From: CAWKMN01 sp963850765
GTDB taxonomy: Bacteria > Chloroflexota > Anaerolineae > Aggregatilineales > Aggregatilineaceae
Assembly: GCA_963850765.1 (NCBI GenBank)
Contig: CAWKMN010000010.1
Location: 124,001-188,000 of the forward strand
Direction: 5' to 3'
DNA: 64,000 nucleotides
Shown: piece by piece, positions 55,536-64,000 of the stretch
How the letters are laid out: each line of letters starts with the position of its first letter
Position numbering within the stretch: the first letter of the stretch is position 1
Notes under the pieces: model-generated
Database searches by the model: none
Told to the model about the DNA's origin: nothing
Seen by the model: the letters and a program-made list of their open reading frames with translations, nothing else
Program-made: the position numbers and the translations under genes

Positions 55536-58500
55536 ATGAGACTACCCGGCAGAGGGCAACCAGACGACGATAAAAAAGGACGTTCCGATCCGCCGCGCTC
55601 ATCGCGGGGTTCGGGGCGAGAACAGCCGGATTCCAGCGAGCGGGGATGGCTCGGGGACCGGCGGCCAACGGGTTCCGGCGAGCGTCCTGGCGCGCGTGGG
55701 GCTCAGGACGATGACGATTTTGGCTTTGTGCGCGATAAGCTGGGAGGCCAGCCCCGCCCCGGCCAACCGCCGGCTGCTGATGATAAGAACAAAGGTAAGG
55801 ACGAAGGCTCATCGGGCCGGTTCGGAAGCTTCATGAGGCGCGGCAAAGACGAGCCCAAAGACGAGCGGCCTGCACGCCCCACCGGGCAGTTCGGCAGTAC
55901 GCCCCGGCGTGGTGAGGAAGCCAAACCGGGCGGTGGGCGGCCGGGCTCCAGCGGGCGACAATCCGGCAAAGAAGACGAAAAATCCGGCGGCATCCTGGGG
56001 CGCTTCGGCAGCCGTGATAAGAAGGACGACAACAAAAAAGACAACGACCCCCGCCGCGGATCGCCTGGCACACAGGCACCGAGCGGACCGCGCAGCCCCT
56101 TTATCCGGGGGACCGCCGATGAGGACGACGACAAGGGATCGTCGCTGCGGCCCACCGGCGGACTAGCACGCCCCAGCCCCTATGGCGCGCGGGACCGGGA
56201 AGACCAACCCGGCAGCGCGCGTCCGGGCAGTGGGTTCGGCTCGCGTGATCGGGAGGATCAGCCCGGCGGCTCTCGCCCCAGCGGCGGATATGGCAGCCGT
56301 GACCGTGAAGATCAACCGGGTGGTGCGCGCCCCAGCGGCGGCTACGGGTCCCGCGACCGCGAGGATCAGCCCGGCAGCGCGCGCCCGAGCGGGGGCTACG
56401 GAACCCGTGATCGGGAGGATCAGCCGGGCGGTGCACGTCCCGGCGGTGGACTTAGTCCGCGCGATCGGGAAGATCAACCGGGTGGATATGGTTCGCGTCC
56501 GGCCGGTGGCTTTGGCTCGCGGGACCGCGAGGATCCGCCCGGCGGCGCGCGTCCCGGCGGTGGACTTAGTCCGCGCGATCGCACCGATCCGCCCGGCGGC
56601 GCGTCATCACGCTTTGGAACCAGCACGACCGACCGCGAAACGTCTGACCGGGCCGGCGGTTTTGGTGCCCAGCGCTCGGCGTCGCAGCCCTCCGCAATCC
56701 CGGAGCGCCGTTCGCCGTTCGGAACCGAAACCGACAAAGGGAAAAAACCGGATAAGGACGAGGGGCAGAAATCCGGCGGCATTTTAGGGCGCTTCGGCAG
56801 CCGGGGCAAAGAAGAGAAAAAAGACGACAAGAAGCCCGACACCTCGTCCCGCTCAACGTTCGGGAGTGGCCAAAGCGCCACGCGCACGACCGGAACCTCA
56901 CCGGCGACTGGCCCCACCTCTCGCCCGCAGACGGGGTTTGGATCGCCATCCAGCCCGGCCCGCGGGACGCCCCAGCCCACTCGCACGCCAACCCGGGAGG
57001 ATGACAAATCCCGCCGGGGCGCAACGCCTCCACCCAAAAAAGCGGAGAAAGCACCGCCGCAGCCCAAAACCCGCTCGGCATCCAGAGCCCACACCGCGCC
57101 CCTGCCCGAAGGCAAACTAAAAGGAGCCCTCACGGCGCATCAAGGGCTGGACTTTGAGCGCAAAATCGACCTGATCGGTGTCGCGCTGGTCGGGTTCGCG
57201 CTGGTCGCGTTTTTCGCGGTACTTCCGTCGATGTCGTTTGGCCTGATGGCCGAGCCCGAAACCGGCCTGACGGGTTCGCTCAACCATCTGCTGTCCCAGA
57301 TATTCGGTTGGGGCAAGATCGTCTGGCCGGTGTTCGCGTTTGGTGCGGGCGTCTGGCTGATGGTTCACAGCTTCGCCGAAACGGACTTCGAGCTGAACTA
57401 CTTCCGCATCTTCGGCCTGCTGAGCCTGTATCTGTGTGCGCTGGCCTTCATCCAGATGTTCGAGCTGATCAGCGATACCGCCCCAACGGTGGAAGCCTTC
57501 AAGCCGATCTCGCACGATCTGGCAATCGAACAGGGGCGCGGCGGCGGCTGGTTGGGGCACCAGATTTACACCTTCCTGCTCAGCCAGTTCTTCGACCTGG
57601 GGACGGTATCGGTGCTGTTTGCCTGGCTGGTCATTTCGCTGATGGCGACTTTTGACCTGTCGGTAGTCGAGCTGTGGGGTTATGTAGCGGGCGTGTTCCT
57701 GTTCCTGCGCCCGAATCGTGAAGCCCGCGCGCGCCGCCAGGCTGCACGAGAGGCGCGCACCGCCGACATCATCTCGGCCATGCGCCCTGGTGAAGAGGCT
57801 CGCCCATCAACGGTCGCGCCTATTGCGACCGCCGCGACTGCGGCCGCAGCGACCGCACTGCCCACCCAAACTCAGGAAGCGCCGGCCGTTCAGACCGAGC
57901 GCCGCCGGTTCGGGTTAGGACGTGGCAAGACGGGTGAAACCGCGGCAGTGGCCCTAACGCCCAATTCAGCCGCTCCTGCGCCAGCCGCGCCGGCTGCAAC
58001 CGCGCCATCGCAAGCGGCGACGGTGCCCGGTGCCAGCCCGCCCGCGACGCGATCGGGGCCGATGATCAACCGGCGTGGATTCGAACCCGCGGCCGCCGCA
58101 CCATCCACGCCCAGCGAGACGCCCGATCAGGAGACAGCCAGTCTGACCGGGGAGCGCACCGATCAGGATACGCGCCCGGAGCGCCGCCCGATGCCGCATC
58201 TGCGCACGCAGGACATGAGGGCCGGCGAGCCGGAAGCTGCCTCTACTGAGGTGACGACCTCCGAACCGGCCGACGAACAGACCGGCCGGGGCCGCTTTGG
58301 CATGCTCCGGCGCGGACGGGGTGAAACGAGCACACAAACCAAATCCCCCACTCCTGCCGCGGAGACTGACGCCGGTCTGTCCGGCATGCCTGCGGGTGAT
58401 CGCCCGCGCCGCGACACGGGGTCGATCCCCGGGATCCCGGTGCCGCCGCGCCGCTCAGAGAATCTGGCCGGCGAAACCCCGGCTGAGGGGCCTGCTCAAG

Positions 58501-61500
58501 AAGACAAACCCGCCGAGGAGCAGTCCGGTCGGTTTGGACGGTTTATGCGCCGTCCGGGCCGCGAGGCGACAAGTGACACCCCGCCGGCCGCCAGCCCCGC
58601 TGCAAGCGCTGCTGAAAGCGCTGCTCACGAAGCTGCACCGGCCGAAAAACGTGAACGTCTGCTGCCGTTTGGCCGGAATCGTGCCGAACAGCCAGCCGAC
58701 ACGGACTCCAGCCGCGAGAAAAGTATCCGCGACCGAATGTCTCCCTTTGGGCGGCGTCCGCTCAGCGGCGCAGGCGATGGCAACGACAAGCCAACCGACA
58801 GACCGAAAGAGGAGCCTGCCAAACCCGCTGAGGACCAGGAAAAGCCCGGCATTGAGGGAGTCGCCGCGGCGGCCGCTCTGGGCGCGGCTGGTTGGCTGAG
58901 CCAGCGCGCGGACGAAAGTCCAACTGACGCTGAACGCCCGCGTCCCTTCGATCGCCCGGATCGTTCGCGCTCCCCACTGAGCGAACCACTGAGCAAGCCA
59001 CTGGACAAGATCGAAGAGACGACAACTCCCGCCGATGGAGACATCGCGCCGCGCCCGCGTCCCTTTGACCGCATGGATCGCCCGCGCTCGCCGCTGAGCG
59101 AACCGCCGATCAGGGCGGAGGAAACTCCACCGCCCGCCGATGGAGACCTCGCGCCGCGCCCGCGCCCCTTTGACCGCATGGATCGCCCGCGCTCCCCACT
59201 GAGCGAGCCGCCGATCAGGGCGGAGGAAACTCCACCGCCCGCCGACGGAGACCTCGCGCCGCGCCCGCGTCCCTTTGACCGCATGGATCGCCCGCGCTCC
59301 CCGTTGAGCGAGCCATTGAGCGAGCCGCCGGCTAAGGCCGCAGAACCGGAAGACGCCGCGCCGCCCGCGCCTGCCCAGGCGGCCTCAACTCCGCCCGCCG
59401 AAGTCAAACCGGCGCAACCCGCGGAACCTGTAGAGCCGCCCGCACAGCCCGCGCGCCCGGCCTTTTTGTTCTCACGCCCGGACGAGGGCATGCCGGTCCG
59501 CCGCCCGCCGACCACTGAAACGAAAGCCGCAGAACCTGACGCGCCGGAAAAGCCCGACGAGGATGCGCCGGTCAATTTGCCGCCCGCCCGCCCGCGTGGA
59601 CTGGGCGCACTGGGCCAGTCGCCGTTTGCCCGCCCGCTCCCAACCGAATCCACCCGCGAGAGCAAGCCGGTTCCGCCGCCCGACGCGGAGAAACCTTCTG
59701 AGCCGGATGTAGCAACCGCGCGCGCCGAGATCCCGACGGTCGAAGCGCCGCCCTTCGAGAAGTCTGTGCAAACATCCGCCGGGACTCCCGCCAGGGAAGA
59801 TGCCCATCCGGTGACGACAGAATCCGGCACGGTGAAGGCTGCGCCCCTGGCGGAAGATCTGGAGAAGACCGCCCCGGCGGCTGATGTACCTGCTGCTGCG
59901 CCCGCTGCTGCGCCGGCTCCTGCGCCAGTCGCATCCGACCCGGCCGCGCCGCGCCGCTACCTGCCGGGCGCACAGGGAACGCCGCCCAGTGGGAATGTAC
60001 CGGGGGCCGCGAGTCCGCTTCCTCGCCCAATGGCCGGCGCGCCCGCTCCCGCTCAGCCGTCGCGAACCGGACCGCAGCCTGCCGGGTCGCAGCCCGCTGG
60101 AACCCTGCCACCGCGTCCTGCTTCACCCACACGCGCGAAATCGTCACCGCCTATGGCGCCGCCCACAGCGCGGCCCACGACGCCGCCTACGGCGCAGAAT
60201 CCGACGGTCAAGCCGCCGTATGGGCGTCCGGGCCGAGAACCGGCCGCTGCCGTAGCAACGGGTGCAAACGCGCCCGAATCTCGCTTTAATCCGGCGCAGA
60301 AGGGCAAGTTCCAACCGCCCGATTTCACAACCCTGCTGCGCAAGGGCGAAGAACAGCACGTCAACGACGAGTACCTGCTGGACAAGGCCCGCGTGATCGA
60401 AGACACGCTGATGAGCTTCGGCGCGCCGGGCAAGGTGGTGGAAGTCAACCCCGGCCCGGTGATCACGCAGTTCGGCGTGGAGCCGAGATTACCTGGAAAG
60501 CCGCGGCGGCAAACGCACGCGCGTCAAGGTCGGCGCGATTGCCCGCCTGGATGCGGATCTCGCGCTGGCGCTGGCCGCCAAGTCGATCCGTATCGAAGCG
60601 CCCGTACCCGGCAAGGGCTACGTCGGTATCGAAGTGCCAAATGACGAAATAGCCAGCGTCGGCCTGCTGCGACATCATGCAGTCGCCCGAGTTCAAGCGG
60701 ATCAACTCCAAGCTGCGGATCGCGTTGGGGCTGGCCGTCGATGGCTCGCCTGTCGCCGCCGACCTGACCGCCATGCCGCACCTGCTGATCGCCGGCACGA
60801 CCGGCTCCGGTAAATCGGTCTGCGTGAACTCGATCATCTCGTGCCTGCTGCTGCAAAACACGCCCGACGATGTGCAGCTCATCATGGTGGATCCCAAGCG
60901 CGTGGAACTGACCGGCTACAACGGCATCCCGCATCTGGTCGCGCCCGTCGTGGTGGACCTGGAACGGATCGTCGGCGTGCTGCAGTGGGTCCAGCGCGAA
61001 ATGGAAGAACGCTACCGCAAGTTCGCGGCGGTTTCCGCGCGTAACATCCTGGACTACAACCACAAGCTCGAACCGGGCACGGCCAAAATGCCGTACTACG
61101 TCGTCGATCGTGGATGAGTTGGCCGACCTGATGATGCTCGCGCCGGACGAAACCGAGCGCCTGCTGGCGCGTCTGGCGCAGATGGCCCGCGCCACCGGCA
61201 TCCACCTGATCATCAGCACGCAGCGCCCCAGCGTGGACATCATCACCGGGTTGATCAAAGCGAACTTCCCGGCGCGTATCGCGTTCGCCGTGGCGTCGTC
61301 GGTGGACTCGCGCGTCATCCTGGATCAGCCCGGCGCGGAAAAGCTGTTGGGGCGCGGCGATATGCTCTACCAGTCGCCCGACGCCGCCGCACCGCTCCGT
61401 ATGCAGGGCGTGTTTGTCTCGGATGAGGAGATCATGGCGATCACCCGCTACTGGCGCGGCACGCTCCCCGATCAGCCGACCGGAGCCGCCCGCGATCTGC

Positions 61501-61877
61501 CGGTGCCCGGTCAGCTCAGCCGCCGCCCGGATGTACCTGTCAACCGGACGCCGCCGCCCGCCATGGATGACGATGATGAACCGCCGCGCCGTCCTGGCCG
61601 CGCCGACCAGCCGACGAGGTGGGAAGCCGAACCGGGTGACGATGACGATGACAATATGACCGGCGAAGATGAACTCTACGAGCAGGCGGTGGAACTGGTG
61701 CAGCGGCTCGGCAAGGCGTCGATCTCCCTGCTCCAACGCCGGCTGCGGATCGGCTACACCCGCGCCGCCCGCCTGATCGACCGCATGGAGACGGATGGCA
61801 TCGTCGGCCCCTCGACCGAGGGCAGCAAGCCGCGCGAGGTGCTCAAGTTCAAGAGCGAAGGCTCCGGGGATGATTGA
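55536..61877 (+). CDS. ftsK: Very large FtsK/SpoIIIE DNA translocase with disordered repeat regions (three frameshifts)
   Basis: Removing one base near 60490, 60670 and 61108 gives about 2112 residues; typical FtsK is 750-1350. Residues 1-540 are disordered and charged, with about nine SRDREDQPGGARPSGGYG-type units near 217-355. A membrane domain with four or five segments follows (about 545-730). A second Pro/Ala/Arg-rich linker runs to about 1580 and includes near-identical 35-residue repeats (59064, 59169, 59274 and a diverged copy at 58947). The motor then has Walker A GTTGSGKS (Lys1759), Walker B VIVDELADLMM and a final winged-helix gamma domain (LYEQAVELVQRLGKASISLLQRRLRIG). It should pump chromosomal DNA at the division septum. 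Confidence 0.9.
58947..59330 (+). repeat. 105-bp coding tandem repeat in the ftsK linker
   Basis: Three near-identical 105-bp units and one diverged unit encode RPFDRMDRPRSPLSEPP and AEETPPPADGD segments. High DNA identity shows recent expansion or homogenisation. Confidence 0.85.
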
Positions 61878-61885
61878 GCCAATTA

Positions 61886-62042
61886 GCCCCTCCCTAAATC
61901 CCTCCCCACAGGGTGGAGAGGGACAAGACGGAGAACGTTTTGGCCTCACCTCCAACCCCTCGCCATCCCAGATGGAGAGGGAGAGAACCGCCGATCTTCC
62001 CCCTCTCTAGCTCGGCTGGAGAGGGGGATTGAGGGGGTGAGG
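61886..62042. repeat. Composite CTCTCC-type palindromic repeat
   Basis: Three CTCTCC/GGAGAG-type hairpins in a row (61886-61925, 61945-61985 and 61995-62042) lie between the convergent ftsK and TIR genes. Confidence 0.75.
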
Positions 62043-62078
62043 CCGTCGTCTATTCACCGCACGCGCTGCCATGCCCCA

Positions 62079-63230
62079 TCATCGGTTCCTGGGCGCGAAG
62101 TCGGCGCAGCTCAGCCGGTACGCTTCACTGCCGTCAGGAACGCCAATGTAGACCACAAACTCGTTGCTGGCATTGCTGGTCTGATAGTACAGTTTTTCAA
62201 CCTGAACCGGCTCAAGCGGGCAGCCGATGATCTCATCAGGCGTATTGTTATCCGCATAGAGTGCAGCAAGTCCCCAAGCGGTTTGCAGAGCACACTCCCC
62301 AACCGGCGCGCTGGTCATATCCCACTCGCCGACCCGGTCAACATAATGGCCGTCATTGTGAAGTATGAAAAAGCGCCCATTGTTGACATACAGCCCGAGT
62401 AACACACCCTCCCCGTAATTTTGCACAAATCCCTCAAACTCGATCGGCTCTGACGTCGGACAATCATCGGGCAGAGCATGGTCATTCCCGAAAAACCAGT
62501 CATATCGACAGTCGCCCGTATGCGGTGTGTTGGTGGCATGGAGCGCTGGCTCGCTAGTTCGAGGCGCGATTTGTGCTACCTCCCCCGTAGGAGTTGTGAT
62601 GGACGCTGTCTCGCCCGTTGGACTTGCGGCCTGCCCCACTTCGACCTGCGTGGGCTCGTCATCGGGATCATCGGTGAGTTGGCTCTGCAGCACAAGGGCA
62701 GCGGCCATCAGCAGCAGAACAGCTACTATGCTTGCGCCAGCATAAACCGGAGTGCGAGACCGTTTTCGGATCTTGGGTTTTGCAGGGGGAACAGCATCCG
62801 GTCGTTTGACCTCGCACGCTTCCGGTGCCGTGACATCAGCACCCTGGCCTTGTTTTCGCGGCGCATGTTCGGCCACCTCATCCAAAAAGGTATCCAGCGG
62901 CATGGAACCATCCGTGACGTCCGCGTACTGCACCGACACATAGCGGAAGAAGACCTCGCCATCCAGCAGCAGCGGAAACACCCCTTTTCCCTCCTGGGCG
63001 GCGTATTCACATTCGGTCTGCACCCACCGGCTTTCACGCGCTTCCGGCGTCATGATGACGACAAACGCCGCGCAGTCCTCAATCGCCTTCTGGATGACAT
63101 CCACCCACAGCGACCCGTAATCAATGCGGTCATCGATCCACACGTCAAAGCCCGACGTGATCAGATAGGCGGCCAACTGGCGCGCGTAAGGCTTGTTGCG
63201 CTTGCTGTAGCTGATAAATACGTGAGACAT
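62079..63230 (-). CDS. TIR-domain protein with one membrane segment and an exported domain
   Basis: ATG 63230 starts MSHVFISYSKRNKPYA, the usual TIR beginning; the frame can be extended to a TTG at 63248. The TIR domain covers 1-135 (VWIDDRIDYGSLW, VIMTPEARESRWVQTECEYA). The Glu in the WxxxE-like element could be the NAD-cleaving residue. A Pro/Lys-rich linker leads to a membrane helix (about 162-185). About 195 exported residues follow, with four to six Cys and no recognised family. TIR proteins often cleave NAD or make signals in defence, but no partner gene is adjacent. Confidence 0.85.
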   Translation of the reverse strand: MSHVFISYSKRNKPYARQLAAYLITSGFDVWIDDRIDYGSLWVDVIQKAIEDCAAFVVIMTPEARESRWVQTECEYAAQEGKGVFPLLLDGEVFFRYVSVQYADVTDGSMPLDTFLDEVAEHAPRKQGQGADVTAPEACEVKRPDAVPPAKPKIRKRSRTPVYAGASIVAVLLLMAAALVLQSQLTDDPDDEPTQVEVGQAASPTGETASITTPTGEVAQIAPRTSEPALHATNTPHTGDCRYDWFFGNDHALPDDCPTSEPIEFEGFVQNYGEGVLLGLYVNNGRFFILHNDGHYVDRVGEWDMTSAPVGECALQTAWGLAALYADNNTPDEIIGCPLEPVQVEKLYYQTSNASNEFVVYIGVPDGSEAYRLSCADFAPRNR

Positions 63231-63397
63231 CGAGTATCGCAGCCTCAATATGAGTGATTTTGAATATACAAATTACTGAAAATAGTGCCAAATCAACTGC
63301 GAAGCCGTGCATATCCGATCTGGACCGGGAAACTTTGAGCGCGTATACTTGGCGTACCGTTCGTCTGCGGATAACAAGTCGAAATGCGCCCCAAGCT

Positions 63398-63907
63398 ATG
63401 ACCACACCACCCGCTCAACCCCTGCTCGAAGTGCTGGCCGGTGAGCAACTCGCCGCGCGCGGGCTGACGATCGCCACGGCCGAGTCCAGCACCGGCGGCC
63501 TGATCGCCAAGCGCCTGACGGATATATCGGGTAGTTCGGCGTATGTGATCGGGGGCGTGGTGGCCTATGCCGACGAGGTCAAACAAAAGCTGCTCGGCGT
63601 GACACGGCAAACCCTGATCGATCACGGCGCGGTCAGCGAGCCGGTCGCCCGGCAGATGGCGATTGGCGTGCGTGAGCTTCTGGGTGCGGATCTGGCGCTG
63701 AGCGTGACGGGTATCGCCGGGCCTACTGGCGCGACGCCGACCAAGCCGGTCGGCCTGCATTTCATCGGTCTGAGCGCGGCCGGTGGCGCATGGGTGCGCC
63801 GTTACGTGTGGGATGGCGACCGGGACCACAACCGCGAGGTCACCGCCAACGCCGCCTTCCGGCTGTTGTTAGCTTATCTGGACGGCACGTTATGCGATTC
63901 CGAGTAA
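63398..63907 (+). CDS. pncC: CinA C-terminal-type nicotinamide-nucleotide amidohydrolase
   Basis: ATG 63398 gives the normal 169-residue stand-alone CinA C-terminal length. Motifs are LTIATAESSTGGLIAKRLTDI, YVIGGVVAYADEVKQKLLGV, GAVSEPVARQMA and SVTGIAGPTG. It should deamidate nicotinamide mononucleotide in NAD recycling. No good ribosome site is seen, and the upstream frame has no similarity. The next gene overlaps its 3' end by 16 bases. Confidence 0.88.
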   Translation: MTTPPAQPLLEVLAGEQLAARGLTIATAESSTGGLIAKRLTDISGSSAYVIGGVVAYADEVKQKLLGVTRQTLIDHGAVSEPVARQMAIGVRELLGADLALSVTGIAGPTGATPTKPVGLHFIGLSAAGGAWVRRYVWDGDRDHNREVTANAAFRLLLAYLDGTLCDSE

Positions 63908-64000
63908 CCGAAGTGCTTGCCACCTTTACGCCGGACGGCTGGCCGATCCCGTCCAACCTGCGCTGGGACGGCGTCACGCTGCCGGTGGTGGATGCGGGCC
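63892..64000 (+). CDS. Partial unknown gene running off the right edge
   Basis: ATG 63892 opens a frame that stays open to the end of the window (MRFRVTEVLATFTPDGWPIP, then about 16 more residues). It overlaps the CinA-type gene, which suggests coupling. Too little is present to name a family. Confidence 0.4.
   Translation, partial: MRFRVTEVLATFTPDGWPIPSNLRWDGVTLPVVDAG

Noticed and set aside
62079..63230. A complete TIR defence system such as Thoeris
   Set aside because: No ThsA-like or other effector gene is adjacent; only FtsK and CinA-type genes flank it.
1..64000. Prophage, integrative element or insertion sequence
   Set aside because: No transposase, integrase, phage structural gene or tRNA-linked attachment repeat was seen.

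Overview
This is a GC-rich bacterial window with about 41 protein genes, one tRNA and many short palindromic repeats between genes. It is most likely from a Chloroflexota member, possibly Anaerolineae. That placement is inferred from gene style: Pro/Thr-rich lipoprotein linkers, PA14/SH3b surface proteins, GAF-array sensor kinases, a PucR regulator beside glutamine synthetase, M30-like exported metallopeptidases, and STRR- and REP-like repeats. No rRNA or marker tree is available here, so the placement is not proven.

Layout. 1-1.3 kb: a secreted SH3b/serine hydrolase cut by the left edge, and tRNA-Lys. 1.5-9.3 kb: an ABC importer operon with an unusual tandem substrate-binding lipoprotein (BMP-BMP-family 3), a permease with a large exported insert, the ATPase and an SGNH hydrolase. 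9.3-16.6 kb: a YfhO-like membrane protein, a GlsB-type protein, thioredoxin reductase, a DUF5996-like protein and a GH13 enzyme. 16.9-25 kb: an AAA+ ATPase, a divergent NarL-type response regulator and GAF histidine kinase, a Gfo/Idh/MocA oxidoreductase, a PucR regulator and glutamine synthetase. 25.5-35.4 kb: a signalling run made of a Cache-HAMP-GAF sensor without a kinase, a 1695-residue multi-GAF/PAS histidine kinase, a threonine synthase fused to two receiver domains, and a single-domain response regulator. 35.9-42.7 kb: a PA14/SH3b exported protein, a HAMP histidine kinase, a CPA1 antiporter coupled to an M24 peptidase, a YtxH-like protein and a cold-shock protein with a long leader. 42.9-47.8 kb: two M30-like exported metallopeptidases and a Fur-family regulator. 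47.9-55.2 kb: a membrane protein/CcrM-like methyltransferase/GAF operon, two GNAT enzymes, an alpha-solenoid protein and a DHFR-fold reductase. 55.5-64 kb: a roughly 2112-residue FtsK with long disordered repeat regions, a TIR-transmembrane protein, a CinA-type amidohydrolase and the start of one more gene.

Reading frames break at about 21 places. In nearly every case a one-base change restores a complete protein of a known family, so most breaks look like sequence errors and not pseudogenes. Genes affected in this way are given as single features with the break noted.

The most interesting items are the threonine synthase-REC-REC fusion next to a large sensor kinase, the very large disordered FtsK, the tandem BMP/family 3 binding protein with its matching odd permease, nested palindromic elements of about 230-260 bp, and a terminator-like hairpin in the cold-shock gene leader.
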